From Nitrospirota bacterium (GTDB lineage: Bacteria; Nitrospirota; Thermodesulfovibrionia; Thermodesulfovibrionales; UBA1546): 41,227 bases of DNA. Below are positions 1 through 5,876 of this stretch, one piece after another. Both the position numbers and the translations under genes were made by a program. The notes under the pieces were generated by a model. It made no database searches, was not told the DNA's origin, and saw only the letters and a list, made by a program, of their open reading frames with translations. Every line of letters begins with the position of its first letter. Positions within the stretch are counted from its first letter, which is position 1. The stretch is taken from positions 1 to 41,227 of the forward strand of contig JACQXE010000027.1 of the NCBI GenBank assembly GCA_016208915.1, in the 5' to 3' direction.

Positions 1-1
1 C

Positions 2-130
2 CTTAAAAGAAAACAGGACGGACTGCCTTTTAGAAAGGCTGTCATGGCTACTGCTCATAAGTTGATTAGAACTATTTTTGCTATGCTTTCTCATAAATCT
101 CATTTCCGTGTTAAGGAGAATTCTTTATAG
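2..130 (+). CDS. IS110-family transposase, C-terminal end (cut by window edge)
   Basis: Only the last 42 codons are inside the window, read in frame from base 2 to a TAG at 128-130. The peptide ends in a helix-rich basic stretch (KAVMATAHKLIRTIFAML) that resembles the end of the transposase_20 domain of IS110/IS116/IS902 transposases. These are DEDD-type recombinases that insert without the usual terminal inverted repeats. The catalytic residues lie outside the window, so completeness cannot be judged. Its position at the edge of a TA-rich, fragment-rich stretch fits mobile DNA. Family assignment rests on a short segment. Confidence 0.6.
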   Translation, partial: LKRKQDGLPFRKAVMATAHKLIRTIFAMLSHKSHFRVKENSL

Positions 131-234
131 TTGACTCCTTTGTTATATCTTATACCATTATACAACAAACAGGAATTGCAGATAAATCGTTGTTTTTGTT
201 GCCCGTATAATATTATTCCCCTCTTTGGCAAAGA

Positions 235-257
235 GGCCTGCCTGTCCGGTAGGCAGG
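235..257. repeat. Dispersed GCCTGCC palindrome
   Basis: An inverted repeat, CCTGCCTG-TCCGG-TAGGCAGG, lies in the gene-free stretch 131-377. Near-identical copies occur at 1063-1083, inside a methyltransferase fragment, and at 14345-14366, inside a larger palindromic element. It is a dispersed REP-like repeat. Apart from this repeat and the methyltransferase remnant, I see nothing else in 131-377. Confidence 0.6.
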
Positions 258-280
258 GGTTAGGGAAGATTTTTCAATAT

Positions 281-345
281 TTCTCCTCGTATTGCCTATC
301 AGAATAGCGCAGTATTTATCCGGTCTTAAAACCCTGAAATATTTA
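281..345 (-). pseudogene. Remnant 0 of DNA methyltransferase 3' region
   Basis: About 65 bases align by eye with 4020-4081 of the intact methyltransferase gene. The segment encodes the part around LKPDKYCAILIGDTRR, with scattered mismatches including changes that break the reading frame. It is the shortest and most decayed of four such remnants. All lie on the same strand as the intact gene, and all lie between toxin-antitoxin modules. Confidence 0.55.
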
Positions 346-377
346 GCTTAGGTAAAGCCTTTTGCAAGGCGGTCATA

Positions 378-731
378 TCAACTAGTAGGATTTTGTTGTT
401 CAATAAGCTTTAGAAAAGAATCTTTTATCTTAGAAATGATATCAAGCTTTACTCTGCCAAATGTTTTCAGGATAATTGATTTATTCAGAGTGTATATTTT
501 GTCAACTCTGATCATGCTCGTAACCTTTAGAGTGCCTTCTTCCAAGTCATTGCCTGTCAGCATAAGAGTAAAGTCACGAGGTTCAACATTTGAGGTGAGG
601 GCCACTACTACAATATCTTCATGAGCTTCATTGTATTTATCATTGGAGATTATAATGGCAGGGCGTTTTTTCTGTGAAGTTTAATCCGTAAAAGGTATTG
701 GGATAAGAATAATATCACGCTGTTTAAGCAT
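378..731 (-). pseudogene. mazF: MazF/PemK-family toxin, interrupted by an in-frame stop
   Basis: Read from ATG at 731, the frame gives MLKQRDIILIPIPFTD, then TAA at 681-683, then TSQKKRPAIIIS and on through VALTSNV to the end. PIPFTD and KRPAIIIS are hallmark N-terminal MazF/PemK segments (mRNA endoribonuclease). The stop sits where homologues usually carry Leu, so a single TTA-to-TAA change would explain it. The rest of the frame is intact to 378, which points to recent inactivation. Only an internal start at MALTSNV (605) could still be translated, and that product would lack the N-terminal catalytic strand. The first bases overlap the upstream antitoxin gene by 8 nt, the usual arrangement of TA pairs. 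Confidence 0.75.
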
Positions 732-921
732 TATTCCAGATTGCGTCGTCAATAGGGTTATCCCAGAATTTCAGACTGCTTTCTGCTGCCTGCATCATTT
801 CAAATGATTCTTCTTCCGGAAGGATTATCACTTCTACTCTTGAACCTTTCGGTAGAGGAACGGCAGGCAAGTCAATTGTGCCGTTTTCTTGCACTACGGA
901 ATGGTATTTTAATGCAGTCAT
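724..921 (-). CDS. Antitoxin of the MazEF-like pair
   Basis: A 65-residue protein. An N-terminal beta-rich part (QENGTIDLPAVPLPKGSRVEVIIL) looks like an AbrB/DUF104-type antitoxin DNA-binding fold. It is followed by an acidic tail that would wrap the toxin (EEESFEMM, then WDNPIDDAIW). A strong ribosome site AGGAGGT precedes the ATG. Its stop codon lies inside the start of the toxin gene, so the two are translationally coupled. It is intact although the toxin is broken. It probably autorepresses the promoter just upstream. The family name is an inference from layout and composition. Confidence 0.65.
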   Translation of the reverse strand: MTALKYHSVVQENGTIDLPAVPLPKGSRVEVIILPEEESFEMMQAAESSLKFWDNPIDDAIWNNA

Positions 922-939
922 AACTTACCTCCTGCCCAA

Positions 940-969
940 ATAATATCAAAATTACCTTAAAAGATGCAA
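940..969 (-). promoter_or_regulatory. Probable promoter of the MazEF-like pair
   Basis: On the minus strand, TTGCAT (969-964) and TATTAT (945-940) are separated by 18 bases, with TG one base ahead of the -10 hexamer. The -10 ends 18 bases before the antitoxin ATG, and the ribosome site lies in between. Confidence 0.45.
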
Positions 970-1040
970 TTTGTATCTTACGCTTCTGCAATTTTGCAAT
1001 TTTTCACTCGTCCCCTTGAACCCTCGAATCCTCGAACCCT

Positions 1041-1170
1041 GTCTTCTTAAACACAAACACATGCCTGCCTGTCCGGTAGGCAGGCTCATGCATTCCTTTA
1101 TTTCTCCTCGTATCGCCGATTAGGATTGCACAGTATTTATCGGGTTTTAGAACACTGTAACATTCCTTTG
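1041..1170 (-). pseudogene. Remnant A of DNA methyltransferase 3' region
   Basis: The left part (ACACAAACACATG) matches the extreme 3' coding end of the intact methyltransferase. A copy of the GCCTGCC palindrome follows, and then the match resumes at the IGDTRR/LKPDKYC region (1102-1170). The central part is deleted. The left flank, with repeated CCCTCGAA units (1010-1040), is shared with remnant C at 2800-2846, so A and C derive from the same version of the gene end. No other gene is visible in 922-1258. Confidence 0.65.
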
Positions 1171-1202
1171 ATGTTACGCCATTGATATTGACTATGAAAT
1201 TA

Positions 1203-1240
1203 TTGACTTAGTAGCCATAATATTTTAAACTGTATATACA
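1203..1240 (+). promoter_or_regulatory. vapBC promoter and palindromic operator
   Basis: TTGACT (1203-1208) and TAAACT (1226-1231) are spaced by 17 bases. The perfect palindrome TGTATATACA (1231-1240) abuts the -10 and covers the likely start point. This is where a VapB-VapC complex would bind to repress its own operon. Operator function is inferred from position and symmetry. Confidence 0.5.
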
Positions 1241-1258
1241 ATACAAACAGGAGGTTAT

Positions 1259-1456
1259 ATGCAGATTGCAACAAAAAAGGTCGCTAAACATTTCAGGCTT
1301 GATGAAGTTTTAATTAAAGATGCCCAGAAAATACTCGGTGCAAAGACAGAGACGGAAACAATAGAGTCCGCCCTCTCTGATGTAATCTATCAGGAAAAAA
1401 TGAGAAAATTAATTGAGCAGACCAAGGGAAAGTTTAAATTCGAGGGTTTTAATTGA
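1259..1456 (+). CDS. vapB: VapB-type antitoxin
   Basis: A 65-residue protein with a short N-terminal beta strand and helix pair (ATKKVAKHFRLDEVLIKDA) like ribbon-helix-helix antitoxins. A basic and aromatic tail (LIEQTKGKFKFEGFN) is typical of VapB segments that occupy the VapC active site. A strong site, CAGGAGG, lies 5-6 bases before the ATG. It overlaps the PIN toxin gene by 4 bases (TTGA), which indicates coupled translation. The antitoxin call rests mainly on pairing with an obvious PIN protein. Confidence 0.75.
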   Translation: MQIATKKVAKHFRLDEVLIKDAQKILGAKTETETIESALSDVIYQEKMRKLIEQTKGKFKFEGFN

Positions 1457-1866
1457 GGCAGAAGGCTGTCCTTGATACCTCTTTTCTTGTAGAACACTTC
1501 AGAAAAAGTACAGTTTACGACACCTTTATTAACCTTAACAGGCTTTATCATGTTACCTTCAGTTCTGTGGTCCTGATGGAACTTTTTTCAGGCGCATATG
1601 ATGCTAAAGAGCAAAAACTTATTGAGCAAATAAAGAATAATTTCACTGTTATATCAGTAACTGAAAGGCAATGGTATGTCGCCGGCAATATAATGCTGAA
1701 ATTAAGAAAAGACAAAAAGGTCGACCCTTTAAGAATCAAAAGCCTTCTTGCTGATATTCTCATCGCCATATCCGCAAGAGACATCGGCGCAGTTTTGATT
1801 ACAAGAAATGAGAAAGATTTTAAATTGATTCAGGAAGTTTTGGATTTTAAGTATCTGGCTGTTTAA
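1453..1866 (+). CDS. vapC: VapC toxin, PIN-domain ribonuclease
   Basis: A 137-residue PIN domain. The acidic metal-binding residues are visible in order: LDTS near the N-terminus, the Glu in VVLMELFSG, the Asp in LLADILIAISARD and the Asp in TRNEKDF. PIN toxins of this group cut tRNA or rRNA in a Mg-dependent way, and the partner antitoxin inhibits them. Length is normal for VapC. The start is TTG at 1453, overlapping the TGA of vapB, and no better start is present. All catalytic positions are intact, so the module looks functional. Confidence 0.85.
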   Translation: MRQKAVLDTSFLVEHFRKSTVYDTFINLNRLYHVTFSSVVLMELFSGAYDAKEQKLIEQIKNNFTVISVTERQWYVAGNIMLKLRKDKKVDPLRIKSLLADILIAISARDIGAVLITRNEKDFKLIQEVLDFKYLAV

Positions 1867-1889
1867 GCAGATCCAGTTTTGCATTAATG

Positions 1890-2270
1890 TCATCTTCCTA
1901 ACTTCCCTGCTTCCCCGCTTTTCTGAAACACAAACACATGCTCGTGCATTATCAGGAGGAAATTGTATTCTTGTGATTTCTTTTTCCAGAAACCCGTTGC
2001 CTTGCAGTTGTGCTGGACTTTGATGATGTCTTCCTTCAGGACAAAACCTGCATTTATAAACCGCTCCATAACGCTGAATGCGAGAGGGATATAAAACTTA
2101 TTCCTTCTTGTGTCGCCGATAAGGATTGTGCAGTATTTGTCTGGTTTTAAAACCCTGAAACATTCTTTTGCAACCAGCTCAATCTCATTGCAGAAATCTT
2201 CGACTGAATGGATATTTGAGAGGTCGTCTTTAATTTTCCCCTCTGAATACTTGATGATGTCAGCATATGG
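1890..2270 (-). pseudogene. Remnant B of DNA methyltransferase 3' region (about 124 open codons)
   Basis: Read on the minus strand, this gives an unbroken frame from ADIIKYSEGKIK through CFRVLKPDKYC and HEHVFVFQKS to a TGA at 1890-1892. It corresponds to the C-terminal half of the intact enzyme but has no start and no motif I or IV. Bases 2011-2111 are identical to 3931-4031 of the intact gene (101 bases), whereas the sequence on either side differs at many third positions. That points to gene conversion or recombination. The right end stops abruptly at CATATGG, next to the promoter of the following TA pair. It fills the gene-free stretch 1867-2310. Confidence 0.85.
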
Positions 2271-2277
2271 CGCTTTG

Positions 2278-2286
2278 TGGTATAAT
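2278..2286 (+). promoter_or_regulatory. Extended -10 promoter of the RelBE-type pair
   Basis: TGGTATAAT is a perfect TATAAT with an upstream TG. No good -35 lies at the proper distance. It starts only 8 bases after homology to the methyltransferase ends, so the TA cassette carries its own promoter at its junction. The same nonamer occurs in front of the PIN gene at 3738-3746. Confidence 0.55.
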
Positions 2287-2310
2287 TAAAACAAAAAAGG
2301 AGTTTGTTTT

Positions 2311-2514
2311 ATGTCATTAGCAAAGAAGATATCTGAAACAGTGACATTCCCTGTCAGTGTTTTTGAGACCGCTTCTACTATAGAAGACCTTGAGGATTGG
2401 CTCTTATCTAAAAATCCTGAATTCATAAAAAGAATGCGTAAGGCAAAAAGAGACGATATTCAGGGCAGAGGCAAGGATTGGAAATCTCTTAAAAAAGAGT
2501 TATGTATAAGATAA
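2311..2514 (+). CDS. RelB/Phd-like antitoxin
   Basis: A 67-residue protein of a family commonly found in front of RelE toxins. An amphipathic N-terminal segment (SLAKKISETVTFPVSVFE) is followed by the EDLEDWLLSKNPEFIKRMRKA block, with the Trp-Leu-Leu and Pro-Glu-Phe seen in these antitoxins, and then a charged tail. A ribosome site AAAAGGAG precedes the ATG. The gene overlaps the toxin gene by 13 bases, so translation is coupled. DNA binding by the antitoxin, autoregulating the extended -10 promoter, is expected but not visible as a motif. Confidence 0.75.
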   Translation: MSLAKKISETVTFPVSVFETASTIEDLEDWLLSKNPEFIKRMRKAKRDDIQGRGKDWKSLKKELCIR

Positions 2515-2783
2515 CTCTTCTGCCTGATGCAGAAGAATCCTTCAAAAAACTTGATAAGCCTATCCAGAAAAGAATTGCACAAAAAATCGACTGGATTTCA
2601 GAGAATGCCGACAAAATTATCCATCACCCTTTGACATCATTGCCTGCCGACTTGCGTGGCCTCTGCAGAATAAAAGTTGGCGACTACAGGATTCTTTACT
2701 GGGTCTATGATGATATCAAACAGATAAAAATCTATGAGATTGAGCATAGGGGTAAAGATTACCGCTCTGTAAAAAAGCCTTAG
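2502..2783 (+). CDS. relE: RelE/ParE-superfamily toxin
   Basis: A 93-residue protein with the RelE order of elements: YKITLLPDAEESFKKLDKP at the N-terminus, the central RGLCRIKVGDYRILYWV strand pair with the Arg residues used for mRNA cleavage, and the C-terminal IYEIEHRGKDYR, where basic and Tyr residues complete the site. RelE toxins cut mRNA in the ribosomal A site and are neutralised by the paired antitoxin. All expected catalytic-type residues are present and the length is normal. The ATG lies inside the antitoxin gene. Confidence 0.85.
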   Translation: MYKITLLPDAEESFKKLDKPIQKRIAQKIDWISENADKIIHHPLTSLPADLRGLCRIKVGDYRILYWVYDDIKQIKIYEIEHRGKDYRSVKKP

Positions 2784-2787
2784 TCTT

Positions 2788-3081
2788 TTAAAGCTGCCCT
2801 TCACTCGCCCCTCGAATCATTGTCCCCTCGAACCCTGTCTTCTTAAACACAAACACATGTTCATGCATTATTAAAAGAAAATTGTATTCCTTTGATTTTT
2901 TGACCCAGAAGCCGGTGGCGCGGCAGTTATGCTGGACTTTGATTATGTCTTCCTTCAGTATGAACCCCGCGTTCATAAACCGCTCCATGACTTTGCATGC
3001 CAATAGGATATAAAACTTCTTCCGACGAGTATCACCGATGAGAATTGCGCAGTATTTGTCCGGCTATAGAACTCTGAAGCA
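2788..3081 (-). pseudogene. Remnant C of DNA methyltransferase 3' region
   Basis: The open frame reads DKYCAILIGDTRRKKFYILLACKVMERFMNAG through HNCRATGFW and HEHVFVF to a TAA at 2788-2790. It is more diverged from the intact gene than remnant B overall. However, bases 2905-2943, encoding the HNCRATGFW region, match the intact gene (3907-3945) exactly. The intact gene therefore looks like a mosaic of B-like and C-like versions. A translatable ATG exists at 3003, but the product would be a 71-residue fragment without catalytic motifs. The 3' tail is built from CCCTCGAA-type repeats. Confidence 0.8.
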
Positions 3082-3264
3082 CTACCTTGTCCGTATGTGT
3101 TCCTTATGGCTGGCAATCTTCAATCCAAGAGACTTTACAACATTATCTGTCGCCTTGCGAGTCCTTTCAACTATCTCTTTGGGCGAAAGATTTTTTGTTT
3201 CGTAATAGTCTTCTTCTCTGACTTTGTGAATCCATTCGAGAGATTTATATTTCCACTTCTCCAT
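3082..3264 (-). CDS. Small partner (putative antitoxin) of the PIN protein
   Basis: A 60-residue basic, charged protein (KWKYKSLEWIHKVREEDYY, then SPKEIVERTRKA) that starts 20 bases inside the end of the PIN gene. Coupled small genes of this kind accompany this PIN subgroup, which suggests an antitoxin encoded downstream of the toxin, the reverse of the usual order. No DNA-binding motif is visible. Its stop codon abuts the end of methyltransferase remnant C. Confidence 0.6.
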   Translation of the reverse strand: MEKWKYKSLEWIHKVREEDYYETKNLSPKEIVERTRKATDNVVKSLGLKIASHKEHIRTR

Positions 3265-3730
3265 CTCCTAACACCTCCTCCGGAGATATAATCTCGATAG
3301 GACTATATCCCATTTTCAAATTTGTGCTGTTTACAAGCCTGCGAACGGAAATATTGACCATATGCTTATAGTTCCATGAAACAATATAATTGATTTCATT
3401 GCAAACACCTATTGCGATATGTCTGGCATCATTCCTGAATTTAACTGGGATAGCATCACTGCTGACATATGCATTGGCAAGCGTTATGCTTTCTTCCGAT
3501 TCTTCAAGTATTACCAGCCGTGTATCAGCAATCCTATTGGTTAATTGCTCTGTTATCTCTTTAGGAGCCTTTAAAATTTCTTCTATAGTCAGCGGCGACA
3601 CAAAGCCTTCATAAATTTCATCCTTAATTGACTTCAGGAGGCATTCGACAGTTAATACTCTCTGTGTATCTTCAGTATCAAAAAGCCCCCCTAAAACTGA
3701 TGTGTCTAAATATAGCCTTATTCTTTTCAT
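3245..3730 (-). CDS. PIN-domain protein, putative toxin
   Basis: A 161-residue PIN-like protein. Visible metal-site candidates are Asp in LYLDTSVLGG, Glu in LTIEEILKAP, and the Asp of the FRNDARHIAIG segment. The last resembles the PIN variant in which D-x-x-H-I-A follows the central helix, as in predicted nucleases near toxin-antitoxin genes. It is longer than VapC by a C-terminal extension that overlaps the start of the partner gene. The ATG at 3730 lies only 7 bases after the -10 hexamer, so the mRNA is probably leaderless or nearly so. Function as an RNase toxin is inferred from the domain and context. Confidence 0.75.
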   Translation of the reverse strand: MKRIRLYLDTSVLGGLFDTEDTQRVLTVECLLKSIKDEIYEGFVSPLTIEEILKAPKEITEQLTNRIADTRLVILEESEESITLANAYVSSDAIPVKFRNDARHIAIGVCNEINYIVSWNYKHMVNISVRRLVNSTNLKMGYSPIEIISPEEVLGDGEVEI

Positions 3731-3737
3731 TTTCTAA

Positions 3738-3746
3738 ATTATACCA
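3738..3746 (-). promoter_or_regulatory. Extended -10 promoter of the PIN module
   Basis: TGGTATAAT on the minus strand (3746-3738) is the same nonamer as at 2278-2286. The hexamer ends 7 bases before the ATG at 3730, so transcription would begin at or within a base or two of the start codon. Confidence 0.5.
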
Positions 3747-3821
3747 TCTCAAGCAAATTTATCACATCCTCAAATTTTCTCCCCCACAGGTTAGGTGCTT
3801 CTGTGCTACGGCACTTCTGCG

Positions 3822-4580
3822 CTATGGGCTTTTGCACTGTTTCTGAAACACAAACACATGCTCGTGCATGATGAGGAGGAAGTTGTAGAGCTTTGATTTA
3901 TTCTTCCAGAAGCCGGTGGCGCGGCAGTTATGCTGGACTTTGATGATGTCTTCCTTCAGGACAAAACCTGCATTTATAAACCGCTCCATAACGCTGAATG
4001 CGAGAGGGATATAAAACTTATTCCTTCTTGTATCGCCGATAAGAATTGCGCAGTATTTGTCGGGTTTTAAAACCCTGAAACATTCCCTTGCAATGAGTTC
4101 GATTTCATTGCAGAAATCTTCAACGGAGTGGATATTGGATAAGTCTTTTTTAATTTTGCCCTCTGAATATTTGATTATATCCGCGTATGGGGGATGAGTA
4201 AGTATTAAATCAATTGAATTGTCTTTTATCATTTTAAAATTTCTTGCATCGCCGATGAAACATTCCTGCGGATGTGAATAGAGATAATCAAAATTCAATC
4301 TTTCTTTAGTAATTTCTATCGCTTCTGGATTTATGTCAATGCCAATGCCCTTTCTTCCAGTGAGCTTACATTCAATTAGCGTTGTTCCTCCGCCTACCAT
4401 CGGGTCAAGAACAGTATCACCTTCATTTGAATATCTCAGAAGGAGATTCCTTACAACTTGCGGTGACCAGTTCCCGCGATAGTCGGATCTGTGGGTTGCC
4501 CAGTTACCCCTCTTCGGGAAAGACCAAACTGTGCTGCATTCAAGCTCAAAGTCTTCCGGTTGCAGCCTCTGGAAACCCAA
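3822..4580 (-). CDS. DNA methyltransferase (N4/N6 type), intact copy
   Basis: A 252-residue SAM-dependent DNA methylase. The N-terminal block (STVWSFPKRGNWATHRSDYRG) typical of this family is followed by motif I, LDPMVGGGTT, then the acidic GIDINPEA segment. The catalytic motif IV is THPPY, a variant of DPPY, at about residues 130-135. The C-terminal half (IGDTRRNKFYIPLAF, HEHVFVFQK) is the part copied in remnants 0, A, B and C. The start is TTG at 4580, and an in-frame TGA 24 bases upstream leaves no ATG option. No cognate restriction gene sits directly beside it. The nearest nuclease candidate is the PLD protein 4 kb upstream on the same strand. It could be a solitary methylase or part of that cluster. 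Confidence 0.85.
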   Translation of the reverse strand: MGFQRLQPEDFELECSTVWSFPKRGNWATHRSDYRGNWSPQVVRNLLLRYSNEGDTVLDPMVGGGTTLIECKLTGRKGIGIDINPEAIEITKERLNFDYLYSHPQECFIGDARNFKMIKDNSIDLILTHPPYADIIKYSEGKIKKDLSNIHSVEDFCNEIELIARECFRVLKPDKYCAILIGDTRRNKFYIPLAFSVMERFINAGFVLKEDIIKVQHNCRATGFWKNKSKLYNFLLIMHEHVFVFQKQCKSP

Positions 4581-4592
4581 ACCCGCCTTCGT

Positions 4593-4730
4593 GATATGTC
4601 ATTCTGAACTTGTTTCAGAATCTCAAAGACGATCTTTGATCGAATAGCTGAGGAATGTAAAGAGACTATTTGTAATAATCAAAAATCGTCACAGTCTTCT
4701 GTGATCGATCATTGATCGAAATGATAGGTT
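4593..4730. repeat. Intergenic repeat with a GTCATTCTGAACTTG unit
   Basis: The space between the methyltransferase and the radical SAM gene contains GTCATTCTGAACTTGTTTC, a unit that I recognise as a dispersed repeat in many sulfur- and metal-metabolising bacteria. Three GATCGA/GATCAA motifs around 4634-4720 follow, able to pair with each other (GATCTTTGATCGA against TCGATCATTGATCG). It may form a hairpin and act as a terminator, but no clean stem with a T-run is present. Confidence 0.4.
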
Positions 4731-4766
4731 TTGTCTATAGACTATAAGTCACACGAGAAAAAAGCT

Positions 4767-5876
4767 TTAGGTAGGGATATATTCTCTTTCTACGCCATCA
4801 ATATATCTACCATTTGGCAGGTGCAAAAGGATTGCAATATTCTGTCTCCTCACTGCTCGTCTGAATGTTCTGACTTGTTTGTCGGTCCAACCCTTGTGAA
4901 TATAATATTCTTCATTTGATTGGTTTTTCGCCTGAGGTTTATAGCCATCAGCGATACTATCTAACGGTCTGAATCGACAATCGATTACTCTGACGCGCCA
5001 TCTCCGACAAGCCTCAAGTTTTAACCGCATTTCTTCATACGAAAAGTCATGATTAAAAAGCATAAAGATAAAAATGTCATCAGTAGAATATCCTGCATTT
5101 TTTAAAACCTGTATTTGTTCTTTAATTTTAGGCCAAAGCCTGTATGGCCCATCCCATGCTATGCGGGGATGAAGAAAATGCGCGTTTTTTAAAAAAATAG
5201 CAATTTCAGGGTCTTTGATAAGGAGCCTGCCATCCAATCCGCTTTGACTCTCGCAATGAACTTTACTCTTATCGGGCAATTTATATTCAGCGATTTCTGA
5301 AAGGATGGTTTTAATGTGAGGGTTTGCTATCAAGTTGTTATCATAAAAAACAAGCCTCTTCTTTTTGATTTCATTTTTGATAGATGATTTATAAGTGACT
5401 TCCGGTTCTATTTTCCATGTGCCGCAAAAGTTACATTTCCTGAAGCAACCTCGTGAAGCATGTATTATCTGATAATCAACATCTATCATATCGTAAGCTG
5501 GTTCATATTTCTCTGCTATGCCGTTTCGATAAAGCCCAACTTGTATGTCATCGCATCCAGACTGCTTGGCATGTTCAGGCATTAAAGAAGCATATATGCC
5601 ACCCACTTGAATTCTTGCCTTTGGATAGAGGGTTCTATAAAAATTAACGCTATCCCATACATGCGCTGACCAATAGGTAAACAGAGACGTAATCTTTATC
5701 TCTTTCGGATATGTTTTTGCCCGGAAGTTTCCTCTATGCAATTCAACTTTGTCACCGCGTTCTCTGTGGTAGGCAGCAATTTTTAGGAGACCAATAGGAA
5801 GAAAATTGCAGTGGTTTTTGCTTTTTGCTGGGATAGGAAAATTTGGTTCGACAAGAAGAATGTTGGTCTTCAACAA
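4767..5876 (-). CDS. Radical SAM protein with N-terminal cobalamin-binding-like domain
   Basis: A 369-residue protein. Residues 1-125 (NILLVEPNFP, IGLLKIAAYHRERGDKVEL, VGGIYASLMPEHAKQSG) look like the Rossmann-type B12-binding domain of B12-radical SAM enzymes, without an obvious DxHxxG. The cluster motif CxxxCxxC is C144-C148-C151 in ASRGCFRKCNFCG and would bind a 4Fe-4S cluster for S-adenosylmethionine cleavage. Substrate is unknown. It starts with TTG at 5876 directly after the stop codon of the preceding gene, which implies coupled translation and a joint task with the unknown protein and the GHKL ATPase. Such enzymes modify RNA, peptides or lipids. Within a defence-like cluster, modification of a nucleic acid or of a partner protein is possible but unproven. 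Confidence 0.8.
   Translation of the reverse strand: MLKTNILLVEPNFPIPAKSKNHCNFLPIGLLKIAAYHRERGDKVELHRGNFRAKTYPKEIKITSLFTYWSAHVWDSVNFYRTLYPKARIQVGGIYASLMPEHAKQSGCDDIQVGLYRNGIAEKYEPAYDMIDVDYQIIHASRGCFRKCNFCGTWKIEPEVTYKSSIKNEIKKKRLVFYDNNLIANPHIKTILSEIAEYKLPDKSKVHCESQSGLDGRLLIKDPEIAIFLKNAHFLHPRIAWDGPYRLWPKIKEQIQVLKNAGYSTDDIFIFMLFNHDFSYEEMRLKLEACRRWRVRVIDCRFRPLDSIADGYKPQAKNQSNEEYYIHKGWTDKQVRTFRRAVRRQNIAILLHLPNGRYIDGVEREYIPT

Noticed and set aside
681-683. Recoding of the in-frame TAA in the MazF-like gene
   Set aside because: No known bacterial recoding of TAA fits, and there is no special downstream structure. A simple nonsense change is enough.
2788-3003. 71-codon frame with ATG as an independent gene
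   Set aside because: It is the 3' fragment of the methyltransferase and homology continues upstream of the ATG, so it is a gene remnant.
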